A DNA stretch of 64,000 bases, from assembly GCA_037176845.1 (NCBI GenBank), contig JAYKXP010000063.1, forward strand, positions 124,001-188,000, read 5' to 3'. Positions 1-10,738 of this stretch are shown piece by piece. Each line of letters starts with the position of its first letter. Positions within the stretch are counted from its first letter, which is position 1. The stretch comes from Paramarasmius palmivorus (Eukaryota > Basidiomycota > Agaricomycetes > Agaricales > Marasmiaceae). The translations under genes and the position numbers were made by a program. The notes under the pieces are model-generated. The model saw only the letters and a program-made list of their open reading frames with translations. It was not told the origin of the DNA and did not search any database.

Positions 1-257
1 GAGTGCATCGGTTACATGATTCCAGACCAGCCAATCATTACACGTTGAAAACCCAGAAAACTGTACAAGGGTCACAGGAACAACTGGGGTAAGTGATCAT
101 ATACCTCTTCTTTACCTGTACGAGGATACTCCCTTTAGCATTTCTCCCCCTACAACAGCCTTTCGTGCGCTATCAGATTCTCACAATCACAATTGCAGAT
201 AACTGTCACACAGAGCGAATTGCCTACCACAAAGTGTTGAAGACACCCCACCACGTC

Positions 258-363
258 ATTCAACAGTAATGGTGGTTTCACTATAAACAGCGGTGCAATC
301 AATAATGTCGTCCCATATGTCGAGCCTACTACCCCGACGTTTCGAGCTCTTGAGGACTATTGA
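258..363 (+). pseudogene. Relic of a GAFNNV-motif small gene, start codon lost
   Basis: Reading from 259 gives FNSNGGFTINSGAINNV, which matches the N-terminus of the intact family member at 47538 (MFNNSGGFNMNGGAFNNV). The bases before it (gtca-ttcaac) align with atcatgttcaac, so the ATG seems to have lost two bases. The frame runs to a TGA at 361-363 without the usual Gln/Asn/Gly continuation or the conserved splice donor. No function can be expected from this copy. It matters because it shows the family was dispersed and has been decaying here. Confidence 0.6.
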
Positions 364-1379
364 GGACATGAACGATACCGTGGCCCTTCGGTTCGCAATT
401 CAGCCCGCCCGTCGCATGTCCGTTTCCAGTACTCTGATACCCAGGACATACCCGCTCCTCCATGAGTCCAAGAGCTCTTAGATTTGCGTCGGATCAGATC
501 AAGATGGCGATAAATTCGATGAGGATGTTGGCCACTCAAAATTGTATACCAAGCGCGTACCGGCGGGTCTTCTTCTTGCAGCACCCTTCGGGAACGACTA
601 TTCAACCGCCATCGACGGAGACACGAATACTACCAACAATGAATCTCATATATCTGATCAACAGACGAACAACACGCAAATCACGCATATCAGTAGGTGC
701 TTCAAATTGCATTAAGTCCAATGAGTCTCATCTTCCACCGAGATATTTCAAGACCTAATGCAGATGCGGAAACGGAAAGTGCCTCAGTCATCTTCGGCAT
801 ATCCCTCCGACGATAATGAGTCCCATGGGTAGCAATATACTCGATTAATGCTAAATGCCAAGAAAGACTATCCGTGAAGGACTCACTCATTGATCCAAGC
901 AATCTCAAATTACGAAGCAGGCTTGAGAACGATGATAGGGTGTGTCTTCGTTATATATGAACAAGCTCTTTTACCCATGCTGGACGCTAGGATACAAAGA
1001 GCTTAGGAGCTTTCTTCTTGTCGTAAAGCTGCGCTTCTTATGTTCCCGAGAACACCATCGCGAACACCCACAAGGCCGTTTCGTGATCCCGCACATTCGG
1101 AAGCCCGAAAATGGATCGAATACGCCGAACATGTTCGTGGAAGGATCGTTGATAAGACCCATTAATTGTATCTCAGTTCTCATTGTGAGAAATGCACTGC
1201 GGGGTATAATCATGTGCTTAAACCATGAGCCGGCCTTCTGTAACCCTTCTTCTCACAGTACAGGACGATGTCACTTACCAATGCGCCCATCACAACTACC
1301 GTTGATTGAACGCGCACCCATCTCATGTACCTGAGGGAAGGCTGAAGAAGACAGTGTTTATTTGAGGTGTCAGGCTGTA
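364..1379. other. Stretch without a supportable gene
   Basis: Short open frames occur on both strands, but none has a recognisable domain, consistent splice signals or a second copy in this window. No RNA gene or repeat was recognised. Confidence 0.5.
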
Positions 1380-1990
1380 GATAGGATGGTTTGGTAGACT
1401 AGGTTTCCAAAATGAAACGGTAGCCGGACCGTCCTCGGAAGATGATGGCTTTCTGTCAAGGATAGGATCAGCTTTAGGAAGCTGCCGCGTTGTGCACGTA
1501 TTACCATCAATTGAACGAAAAGTAAACTGGCGCTATTCCTCTTCAAAAATTTCTTCTCAATCAATTGAACTACATTACTGTAGCATATCAGTGCGAAGGT
1601 ATACAGAAAGACCGTACTTAAGATAGGCAAGCACGGAATGCAATATGTTCATTGCGTGAAAGAGTGATGTACTTAACTCAGACTGAGGCTGACGGTCGTT
1701 GAGACAAGACAATCCCAACTTAGCATTCATAAAAATGCATTAGGAACATGGTATATACTATGATTGAGAGTAGTTACAACGTGTTGAGACGCATGCAAAC
1801 TACAAAAACTGGTACCCCCTGCTACATCATGAGAATCCTTTATCAAGTAAATAAATGAAGTGACCAAGTGAAATATTGACTTGGAATTGCCATGACCCGA
1901 TGACAACCCAATAAGAGCCAGTACATAAAGATGTGGAGGGTGTACCATGTCAGAATACCAGCGTGCAGCTCTGGTTTCGCATCTGACCGG

Positions 1991-2740
1991 CTAATCGTCT
2001 CCTTCGTCCCCTTCCAAATCATTTCTATCACCATGATTAGCAACCCCACCCCTTCCACGTTGCCTTCGCGGGAGATCGGGGACATCTCCGTCATCTCGCC
2101 GGTTTGTGTCAAAGTCTTCGGCGGCAGAATTGTCGGGAGAGCACTCCATCTGTGGACGTGGTGCTGGAGCAGCTCGTCGACGGCCATTCTGCCGTGGCTG
2201 TTCGTATGAATAATTGTCGTCGAAATCACGATATTGCCGATCCTGAGCCTCGTAGCTATGATCTCGTGCGTATCGACGGTCGTCTTGATACGCCTCATGT
2301 CGAGGAGGTGGTCCATAATAAGGTCTGCGATGATAGGGCGGCGGTCTATAATGATCCTCATCATCGTAACCGTCATCGTAATACCGGTCGGGGGGAGGAC
2401 CACGATAACGTGGAGCAAAACCGTCATAGCGGTCGTTCATCGGCGGGTGTCTAGAAGAATAATCTTATATATCGGAGGTCTGTCATTCATTGGCTCGGAT
2501 GCTAGGTATAGACATACCTCTATTCCCATTGTTCCCATAATTATATTGCGGCCCATTACCGTTGTTTTGGCCGCCACTACCATTGTTATGGTTGCCACCA
2601 TAGTATTGACTGCCGCCATTGTTGTGGTGTTGAGTACCGCCATTGTATTGATGCCCGCCACCACTGTTGTTGTATTGACCACCTTGCACGTTGTTGAAAG
2701 CACCACCGTGAATATCGAATCCACCAGAGTTGTTGAACAT
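1991..2740 (-). CDS. Two-exon Asn/Gly-rich GAFNNV-motif protein with Arg/Pro/Tyr-rich tail
   Basis: Exon 1 (2740-2518) starts MFNNSGGFDIHGGAFNNV and continues as about 55 residues of Gln/Asn/Gly/Tyr repeats. It ends at Arg-Gly with a strong GTATGT donor (2517). The intron is about 67 nt and its acceptor cttctag ends at 2451. Exon 2 (2440-1991) encodes 149 residues starting MNDRYDGFAPRYRGPPPD, rich in Tyr, Asp, Arg and Pro, with an RRRAAPAPRPQ block and an acidic end. Joining the strong donor and acceptor puts exon 2 one base out of frame and meets TGA at its own ATG. A weaker donor two codons on (GTCTAT) would keep frame, or exon 2 may start by itself at 2440. The product looks intrinsically disordered; no enzyme motif is seen. 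The gene is duplicated at 6278-7540. The motif also occurs at the NACHT N-terminus at 55 kb. Confidence 0.6.
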
Positions 2741-2810
2741 TGTGGGACTAGGAGCAGGAAACTGGGGCGGGAAAGGTTGAGTGTGGTTTTCCTAGGGCGT
2801 GTCTCAGTTC

Positions 2811-2820
2811 AGTTTAAAAG
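2811..2820 (-). promoter_or_regulatory. TATA-like box of the GAFNNV gene
   Basis: CTTTTAAACT on the minus strand lies about 73 bases before the ATG at 2740. The sequence from here to the ATG is almost identical in the duplicate (7611-7620). Confidence 0.4.
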
Positions 2821-2849
2821 GTGTTATTCACGAGGTCTTTGCAAGGAAC

Positions 2850-4019
2850 CCCCCCATCGTCAGCTCGCAGCATCAACAAGGCAGAACACTGGATGAGGAG
2901 TTCCAAATCAAGAAAGTGGACAGGCGCATTCTGCATGGTAGTTCTATTCCTGGCCTAAACACGCGAAGATAGAGTTCGATATGCGGCTTCCCACGGGAAC
3001 ATCCCAGAAGCATGTTACCACAGTGCATAACTGGAGTGAGAATAGAAGTATCCGATCATAAACTCCGCATCTCAGCCACTAATCAGTGAGAATCACAGGT
3101 TAAGTGGGGAAAAATGTGGGGGAGCATCTCGGTTCTTGGCCTTCGCGTGTCGCCCTTGAGCAGCACAAAGGTGCTTCATCGAGGATATCGATTGATAGTC
3201 CAATTGTATTTTTCACTTAGGGGTCGAGAAATAGTGACTTACAAGATCTAGAGAAGTTGGAAACCTGGCTGGCGTTCCATGAGATGGTGCCTCAGCTTCT
3301 CTGAATTGAATTCCGGCCCAGGACGCCAGGCATATATTGAAGTCCCATCTTGGCGTCCCCGTTGAGGCACCAGTGGTGCTTCAGGTATATTCATTGGTGA
3401 TAAATCAATGTTCTTGGGCCGTGTACGGTGCGGAGAAATGATCCTTCATTAAATTTAGCTTCCTTCAATGATTCTTGGTAACTTTCATCGATGAATTCTT
3501 ACGTATCCGGGAATTTCCGTGTGTTCTGTGGATGTGCAGCAGGCCCTGAAAATATGCAAACGAGCGGATTGCATTTCAACTGTATGTAGTTGTGCAGGAG
3601 AGCGAGAGGGGGATATACATGGCATGTACATCTCTGTTTGCAGCTGCCTTCTTTCCGGAAACACCGCGAAAAAGCAAAGGAGAGACGGTGAAAACGAGGG
3701 AAGGGTAGCTCCACGGGACGTTGGTAGTAGCGTGTTTTCTGTTGCCGTTAGTCTGGTCTAGTGCTTTTTGAAATAGATTGTTCAATGAATGCCTTCCTGC
3801 ACCTAAGCCCCGTCCTGCAAGGAGAAACTTGCAGAATCCGGTTGGATCGAAAAGGGTGCGTTCGACAGTGCTGTCAACGAAGCAGGACACGCAATCCATA
3901 GAACCTATGGGTATCGGATTCCCAGTAATGCTTGTTATATCCTCAAGACGGCACGATAACCAATAGAGCTGAAAACGGCATTCTAGCTCCAGCGCTAAAC
4001 ACAATCCGAGACTGCTGGA
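2850..4019. other. Upstream region, no supportable gene
   Basis: The part up to about 3450 belongs to the segmental duplication and is not conserved as an open frame between copies. A 142-residue minus-strand frame at 3576-4004 has no start context, domain or homologous copy here and is not called as a gene. Confidence 0.4.
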
Positions 4020-4150
4020 TTAAGCGCTCACACTTCCAAAAATACCACCCCCTCACCGACAGTAGTTCAGTGCCCCATCCGAGTCCGTCACTGACAACAC
4101 GTTGCACCTAGATAATGCTTAGCGTAATCCATCCCGATGGGTCCGAGTAG
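4020..4150 (+). repeat. Short dispersed repeat, copy 1
   Basis: About 130 bases match 8760-8895. Both contain an aagcgc start, a ccccctc-ccgac run, a gcacct-gat run and the shared 'cccgatgggtccgag' end. No coding potential is seen. It may be a fragment of a non-autonomous element. Confidence 0.6.
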
Positions 4151-4330
4151 GGATGGGCACCGTACCCGTATGTACGGTGGTGACGGTACCGGTCGTACTG
4201 CTCCGTACCCGTGTCCGAGAGCCACTTGAGTTGCTCCCCATACGGTACGGTGACGGATACGGCTCAGAACCATACGGAAGGTCCGTACACCGCGAGTACG
4301 GCCGTACATACGGCGCTTAATAAGCGCCAT
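4151..4330. repeat. CGTAC/CCGTACGG-rich palindromic tract
   Basis: The tract contains many CGTAC, GGTACGG and CCGTAC words in both orientations. It starts directly after the repeat copy at 4020 and ends near agcgccatctagcgcc. Such tracts are seen in basidiomycete repeats; the function is unknown. Confidence 0.55.
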
Positions 4331-4639
4331 CTAGCGCCCAAATATCTCCCCACAATTATTCCTAAAAAGGCACCAACAGTGACTGCGAAAGTTGTATGAT
4401 AAGTCGATATCAAGTTGTGTAAAGAAATAAGCGGCACTAAGAGAAGTAGGAAACGAATTTTCTATAACGCATCAAATAGCGAGGTATCGCCAATGTCCCT
4501 CTTTTCTCCATATACAATTTTCTTCTGAGCAATTCCTGTTTGGTACCTCCTTAGTCTCAGTGATGATAGACAGGCTGTTGTAGTTATATAGCAGGAAACC
4601 AGGGGTAAGACGTCGAGAGGGATTCAGCCTGTACGTGGC

Positions 4640-5080
4640 ATCCTTCGCTCTTCAAGTCAGTATTCGGTATCTAGAACGTCGTCGAGCCGATTACCAATGT
4701 GAGGTGAAGGCAGTCTTCGCGGTTCTGATAGGTAGACATGTATCAGGTAGATGATCTCCGGTAGCTGGTGCATGCGAAGAAGTGGGTAGAGGGCTAAACG
4801 TCTCGAAGATAAGCCTCCTGGAGTATGATGAAGGAGTTGAGGATGCACCAAGGACGTACCGGTGGGTTATGAAGGGCCTTGTGAGAATGGTATCCCTTCT
4901 CACTCCTTTCCTGTCCGCTTTTTCCTCGACTCTTCCATGCGCGGTCAAGATGTCTCCATGGAGGGGGCGACATGGGAGCGGCCAAAGTTGGGATGCATCC
5001 GCAGAGTGTACTTTGGCACAGATGGATGTAAGAGGCCGGAGGTGTGTCTGAGTGCTAGGACTTGTTTAGATTGAGAGCAC
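4640..5080. repeat. Dispersed repeat, copy of 9560-10100
   Basis: Shared words with 9560-10100 include 'gagtatgatgaagg'/'gaatatgatagaga', 'gaggatg-acc', 'aagatgtctcc'/'cgatatctcc' and a ggggcg(a)cat run. Fragments on both strands are open but interrupted. The unit is loosely related to the repeats at 19-21, 29-31 and 56-57 kb, and seems to be a decayed member of an unassigned multi-exon gene family. Confidence 0.4.
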
Positions 5081-5131
5081 CACATTGCATACAGTCTCAA
5101 TCCAAAGCAAGCCCCAGTTGTCTCTTATTTC

Positions 5132-5395
5132 ATGTCCGGAAGTCACCGTGACGCCGATCATGGTATGTCCCACTATTATGCATACTAATCCAATGCGCTA
5201 CCGTCTTTTCATCAAGGTCTTGCTCATGTTGACTTGCGTACCAAGGTTATGACTCGTGTAGGAAATGTTAAAAGAAATAAAAATTGGGTATCGTTTCTTC
5301 GCTATATGGAAGGTGAAGCCATGTACCTGAGGAAAGGCTCAAGAGCCGCCACTGTTGTATTACTGCCCCTTCACTTTATTGACAGCATCACTTAG
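5132..5395 (+). CDS. Small two-exon hypothetical protein (69 aa)
   Basis: ATG at 5132 opens MSGSHRDADH. A GTATGT donor at 5163 and an atcaag acceptor ending at 5216 define a 54-nt intron with a ctaat branch-like site. Exon 2 (5217-5395) is open for 59 codons, GLAHVDLRTKVMTRVG onward, and ends at TAG. The same first exon and 54-nt intron recur at 11578-11662 (MSGIHHDTDHG), with diverged sequence after the second exon begins. Conservation of the splice structure argues for a real gene or recent relic. No domain is recognised; the first residues are His/Asp-rich. Confidence 0.4.
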
Positions 5396-6277
5396 GACGC
5401 TGATGGCGCCGTTTTCATCATTGAAAAAAGTGTATAGATGTCAAAACTAAGCTCTTCTGAGTGCTTAGAATGACTGCAAATGCCACAGAACTCATTCCGG
5501 GGAAAGTTAGATCAACTGGCAATGGGGAAAAATGCCCAGCTTTCACGCATAGTATGTAACATCTTATAGCTTTGTCACCAAATGCCACTATTTCTTCGAC
5601 TTCTTCGTGCGGACGTGGTACGTCCGTAGGCCACGCATTAGTTTTGTGCAAAGTACCTGTACCAGATTCCGAGTAACAGCTGAGTGATCATGCACATAGC
5701 CGCCAGAAAACGCATATTGCCAGTTTTCAATGGGTTCCCAGATATGGAAACCCAATTGGAAGCTTGATCAACCAAAACCACCCAACTTGCGCTGTTCCTC
5801 TTCTCTCTCCCATTCAATTCACTGTACTTACCTTTGCGATTTGAAATCCATTGAACCACTGACTGCAGTATATCAGTGTACACGTGCACAGAAAAATAAC
5901 GCATTGATAGAAAGTTGGGCAAGTACGGAATAAAATGTGATTTATGAATAGAATAAAGGCTTGATAAAGGCAGACCGGTTGGGTGAAAAAGTAGTGTACT
6001 AGACATACCTACCTCAGGCTGACGGTCGTCGAGTCAAGACTCAGCGGTGCAACGTATTGAAATGCCTAACAACTACAAAATTCCGGTACCCCTACTATAT
6101 CATGAGAATCCTTTATCGAAAAGCTGATTTCAAAGTAAATAGATGAAGTGACCTAGTGAAATATCGACTTGAATTTGCCATGACCTGATGACAACCGGAT
6201 AAGAGCAAGGACATAAAGGTGTGGATGGTGTAGCATGTTAGATACCACCGTGCGACTCTGGTTTCGCATCTGACTGG

Positions 6278-7540
6278 CTAATTGTCACTCTTGTCACCTT
6301 CCAAATCATTTTTATCGGCAACCCCACCCTTTCCACGTTGTCCTTGCGGGCAATCGGGGACATCTCTGGCATCCTGCCAGCACTCCTCTGCGTCAGAGTA
6401 TTCTGGTTCAGAATTTTCGGGAGAGCGCTGCCTTTGTGGGCGCTCCTTCTGTGGGGGAGGACGTGGTTGCGGAGCGGCTCGTCGACGGTCGTTCTGCTGT
6501 GGCTGTTTGTATGAATAATTGTCGTCGAAATCACGATATTTCCGAGCCTGAGGCTCGTAGGCATGATTTCGTGCGTATCGACGGTCGTCTTGATGCGCCT
6601 CATATGGAGGTGGTGGTCCATAGTAAGGCCTTTGATGATGAGGTGGAGCTCCATCACCTCCATCTTGTTCTTCCAAATCCTCTTTATCACCATGATCTGC
6701 CATCCCTCCCTTTCCACGCTGTATTCGCTGGTGATCTGGGACATCTCTGCCATCTCGCCAGTTTGTGTTAAGGTCTTCGGGTGCGAAATCGTTGTTTGGA
6801 GAGCACTCCTTTTGTGAACGTGGTATCGGCGCGGCTCGTCGACGGCCGTTCTGCCGTGGCTGTGTGTATGAATAACTCTCGGGAGAACGCTCCTGCTGTG
6901 GACGTGGTGGTGGAGCGGCACGTCGACGGTCGTCCTGCTGTGGTTGTTTGTATGAATAATTGTCGGGAGAGCGCTCCCCTTGTGAACGTGGTGGCGGGGC
7001 GGCTCGCCGACGGTCGTTCTGCTGTGGCTGTTTGTATGAATAATCATCATCGAAATCACGATATTGCCGATACTGAGGCTCGTGGGTATGACCTCGTGCA
7101 TATCGACGGTCGTCTTGATACGCCTCAGGTCGATAGTAAGTCCTACGTGGATGATCCTCATCGTCATAACCATCATCGTAGTACTGGTCGGGGGGAGGAC
7201 CACGATAACGTGGAGCAAAACCGTCATAGCGGTCGTTCATCGGCGGGTGTCTAGAAGAATAATCTTATATATCGGAGGTCTGTCATTCATTGGCTTGGAT
7301 ACTAGGTATGGACATACCTCTACTCTCGTTGTTCCCATAATTATATTGCGGCCCATTACCGTTGTTTTGGCCGCCACTACCATTGTTATGGTTGCCGCCA
7401 TAGTATTGACTGCCGCCATTGTTGTGGTGTTGAGTACCGCCATTGTATTGATGCCCGCCACCACTGTTGTTGTATTAACCACCTTGCACGTTGTTGAAAG
7501 CACCACCGTGAATATCGAATCCACCAGAGTTGTTGAACAT
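6278..7540 (-). pseudogene. GAFNNV-motif gene with nonsense codon and expanded tail
   Basis: The exon 1 region (7540-7318) is almost identical to 2740-2518, but codon 22 is TAA (about 7475-7477) where the sister copy has CAA, so MFNNSGGFDIHGGAFNNVQGG is followed by stop. The exon 2 region (7240-6278) stays open for 320 codons and has expanded. It carries a run of 27-29-residue units of the form NYSYKQPQQNDRRRAAPPPR followed by ERSPD-like residues (three in a row, one more later). It also has a second copy of the RPYYGPPP...DDRRYAR block. The same one-base frame conflict at the intron occurs as in the sister gene. Exon 2 could still be translated from its own ATG at 7240; otherwise the locus is dead. 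Confidence 0.6.
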
Positions 7541-7610
7541 TGTGGGACTAGGAGCAGGAAACTGGGGCGGGAAAGGTTGAGTGTGTTTTTCCTAGGGCGT
7601 GTCTCAGTTC

Positions 7611-7620
7611 AGTTTAAAAG
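7611..7620 (-). promoter_or_regulatory. TATA-like box of the duplicated GAFNNV gene
   Basis: Same CTTTTAAACT word and spacing as at 2811-2820. Confidence 0.35.
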
Positions 7621-8270
7621 GTGTTATTCACGAGGTCTTTGCAAGGAACCCCCTTCGACAGCTCATCTTGCACCATCAAGGTAGAACACTGAATGAAGAG
7701 TTCCAAATCAAGAAAGTGGAGCAGGAGCGTTTTGCCTGATGAGCCTATATATTCTTGTCCAAAAGACGGGACGATGTGCTTCAAGATCCATATAGTTGGC
7801 GACTTCCTACGAGAGTATCGCAGATGGATATTTCCGGAATGCACAAGTGAACCTTGAAGTGAATAGAAGTATTCGACCACAGACTCCACATGCCATCCAC
7901 TAATCGATGGGAATTAGCGAGGTTAAGTGGGCGAAGATCTAGAGGAGGATCTCGATTGCTAGCCACCGCGTGTCAACCTCGAACTTGCTCGACACAAAGG
8001 TGTTTCATGGACTTGATCGATTACTAGTCAAATTGTGAATTTCATTCGGAGGTCGAGAAGTCGTGACTTACAGAATGAGAAGCAGGAACCTGGCTGGCGT
8101 TCCCCGAGATAGTATCTCAGCTCCACTGAAACAGATTTCAGACGCAGGTCATATAGTCTGCATTATCGAGGTCCTACTTGAGAAACCAGCGATGTTCTCG
8201 TTATATTTGTTGGTCAGAAATCAATGTTCATGGGCTATGCGGAGAAATGATCTCATTTTGAAAGGCCGGT

Positions 8271-8759
8271 GAAATGGGAACTTGTGTAGTTTATAGATGT
8301 CAGTTCAATAGCTGAGATCCGAACACAAGGACGGAAAACATAGATCATCATGAAGAGGAGACAAATGTCGAAGTAGAAATGATAACTCATGCACCTTCAA
8401 AAGGCAAACGACTCGGAAATGAAAATGAGGAGCTTACCATGAGTTCAGTGGCAGAAACTATGTCCTTCATATCGCCAGATGTTTAGTAATAGATGCAGAT
8501 GTGATTGTGATCTATTCTTCAGGATGTTCACAAATCCCTGAGTGTGACATTAAACCAGAATCGTGCGTTGTATCGCCGCATATGCCCCCTTCCCATTGCC
8601 GTACTATAACGCATGCCCTAAGTACTTCACGCCTCGATGTAGGTGTGAGGAATATCGTGTAGGCGTGTAAAGGCTAAGGTCTTTCGCTAATCCTCACACA
8701 GAGGAATAGGATGCATGATTTACGGAGGGAAGAGTGGCAGCCAAACATCCGATATCGAG
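8271..8759. other. No gene recognised
   Basis: No open frame with support, RNA gene or recognisable repeat was seen between the duplication and the short repeat at 8760. Confidence 0.5.
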
Positions 8760-8895
8760 CGCTAAACTTCACCTTAAGCGCCCATGCCTCCAAAACTACC
8801 TCCCCCTCGCCGACCGCCATCCAGCACTCCATCCATCATTGAAAAGCACGCAGCACCTGGATGAGATCTTGTGTAACCCATCCCGATGGGTCCGA
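8760..8895 (+). repeat. Short dispersed repeat, copy 2
   Basis: Partner of 4020-4150 (aagcgcc start, ctccccctcgccgac, 'cccgatgggtccgag' end). Here it is followed by a gtgcgatatcgcac palindrome instead of the CGTAC tract. Confidence 0.6.
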
Positions 8896-9559
8896 GGTGC
8901 GATATCGCACCAGTATAGATCATTATTGTCGGTTCTGAGGAATCAAGCTAGAAACCCTCGCTATGCACTAGCGCAAGGAGTCGGGAGCCCATGGAAGGTA
9001 GTTATAGGAGGTGAATGAGATCAGGTGTGCCCTGCTTTTGAAGAGGTTGTGGAGGCTTGTTGGCCAGTTGACTTGAACCTGGGATATCGCGCGCTAGCCT
9101 TCTTGACCGACAATTGGTGCGAGAGATGTATGATAAACAGACGTAGGTAGGTGTCTAGTAATGGTAGCGAATTAGTAAAGAGATGAGCGGCGCTCAGGTA
9201 AAGCGGAAACGAACCTTCTATAACGCACCCGAGATCGAGGTACATCCACTGTCTTTCCTTCCTCAATGTGCGATCTTCGTCAGAACCGATCCCGATCCTG
9301 AGAGCCTCTACTCCTAGTCCCGTTCATCTTTCTCTTCGGCCACTTCCCCTGTGGTTATAGCGAAATATGATAAAAATCGGGGTAAGCCACCGAAAAGGGA
9401 TCAGAATGTGACTGAGGGACCCCGCATTCAGACTCTTCCTGTTGCAGTGTTTCCTATGAATACAAGCTACCAGTCGGTACGAGGATATTGTTCACAGGCA
9501 GGAAAGGGAAGGGGATGGCACGGTTTGTTGGTGAAAGGTGGAGGAATGGGTATGATGGG
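8896..9559. other. No gene recognised
   Basis: Only short unsupported frames on both strands. The stretch contains a small palindrome, gtgcgatatcgcac, at its left end. Confidence 0.4.
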
Positions 9560-10110
9560 CGTAGGGGATGGGAGGCGGAGATGGATGAGGATCCCGGCGC
9601 ATGTTCAGCAGTGGGTAAGGAGCTGCACCATTCTCGGATTCAACTTCCTGGAATATGATAGAGAAGGGGCAGAGGATGTACCGGTGGTTGTATGGAAACG
9701 GACCTGGGAAGCGTCTTGTGTGAATGATAGCATCTCTTCTATAGCATCTCTTCTTGCTCTTCGCCTGGAATCCTCCGCTTCAAGAGTCCAAACCCTATAA
9801 CTCTTCTGCTCAAGGTTACGATATCTCCGTCGAAGGGGCGGCATATGGATTTGGAAGGATGCAGGAACGCGCAGCGTATCCCAAGTATGCTAGAAGAGAG
9901 CGGTATAGGATGCGGAACCAATACATCGTGTCGATATGAGCCATGGAGGTTGTTCAAGTTTCGATACTGTCTGAGGTAGGGAGGAACGGTAGAAACTGAG
10001 ATACACCCAACAAAGGGCTTGGGACCATCCGTGAAAGGTGCAGGGATGTGGTTTGGTACCGATGGATGGAAGAGGACGACGTTGTGCAAGGGACGTGTTC
10101 ATAGCTTGAT
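9560..10110. repeat. Dispersed repeat, copy of 4640-5080
   Basis: Same ordered landmarks as 4640-5080, with scattered substitutions and indels. Both strands contain broken frames. The similarity is consistent with an old duplicated gene, but no domain is recognisable. Confidence 0.4.
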
Positions 10111-10573
10111 TACAGTCTGAGTATTGCCGAGTAGGTGGATCGTTCGATGTGTTCATACGAGATTGAGTTACAATTGGTTACGGGGAATGGGAAGATAGTA
10201 TCGGACGACATCGACTGAATCGCGCCAGGTGAATCTAGGTTCGGTATGTAGGCAATGAGGGATGTTCAGGTTACTGGATAGAGGGATGAATGTCCGGTGG
10301 AACGCAATCTTTGGGTCGTTAGTACTCTACAAAGACCCGAGGGAACAGAAAACCATACCTTGAGGAGCGTCGGTCCCTTTAGCCTCTCGTTCACAATTCA
10401 TTCGGAACCATCCCGAGCAGGGTTACCAGCATCATAAAGCTAGACCGAGAACTTCAGATACAAAGAAATGAAGGAAAATACGGAACATACCACCTAATCC
10501 AAGCCTGAAACTGTTGGTAATCCTTCAGTTACTTTTCTGTGGTGCCCCTGGTTAGTTCTCCTTGAAATTACTC

Positions 10574-10738
10574 ATGACAGCGAAAAACGCACCTGGTCTT
10601 CCGGATGGTCATCTAAAGTATCTTGTCCTGGAGGCAAACCGAGGGCGATATGAAGAGCTCATGGCCGTCGAAGAAAACAAGCAACTTGAACCATTGCCAC
10701 GTGGCCGAGTTACCTTTCCTGTGATGTCATCACATTGA
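10574..10738 (+). CDS. Small ORF, 54 aa, hypothetical
   Basis: An ATG-initiated frame MTAKNAPGLPDGHLKYLVLE... runs to TGA at 10736-10738. It is charged (Arg, Glu, Lys) and has no recognisable domain. It includes the CCACGTGG word (10696-10703) shared with several repeat copies, so it may be coincidental. Confidence 0.2.
   Translation: MTAKNAPGLPDGHLKYLVLEANRGRYEELMAVEENKQLEPLPRGRVTFPVMSSH

Larger units (their letters stand above)
1380..3450. repeat. Segmental duplication, copy A
   Basis: This block is repeated at about 5680-8270 in the same orientation. Landmarks in both copies are the 'gaggctgacggtcgt' run (about 1684 / 6013), the whole minus-strand GAFNNV gene with its promoter, the 'cctggctggcgttcc' run (about 3266 / 8089) and the 'aaatcaatgttc' run (about 3402 / 8219). 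Identity is near complete across 2400-2850 and falls off outward. The outer left part (1380-1680) is only loosely similar to 5680-5990. Confidence 0.75.
5680..8270. repeat. Segmental duplication, copy B
   Basis: Second copy of the block at 1380-3450, same orientation, about 4.7 kb away. It is longer because exon 2 of its GAFNNV gene has gained internal repeats. The outer left part (5680-5990) contains a minus-strand open frame, 6006-5638, weakly similar in sense to 1630-1370. Neither has a recognisable domain. Confidence 0.7.

Noticed and set aside
2234..2896. 220-codon plus-strand frame full of Val/Ile/Thr
   Set aside because: Antisense of the Asn/Gly-rich exon (AAC/GGT codons read backward); it only looks like a membrane protein for that reason.
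3576..4004. 142-codon minus-strand frame
   Set aside because: No domain, no introns suggested, no second copy and no recognisable promoter.
6238..7227. 329-codon minus-strand frame overlapping the 320-codon GAFNNV exon 2
   Set aside because: It is the alternative frame of a repetitive exon. Its composition (His, Thr, Ile, Met-rich) is what a shifted read of the Arg/Tyr/Pro repeats gives, and the other frame has the matching paralogues.
6436..7254. Regularly spaced repeats that could suggest a CRISPR-like array
   Set aside because: Repeats are about 85-90 bp coding units without unique spacers, and the genome is eukaryotic.
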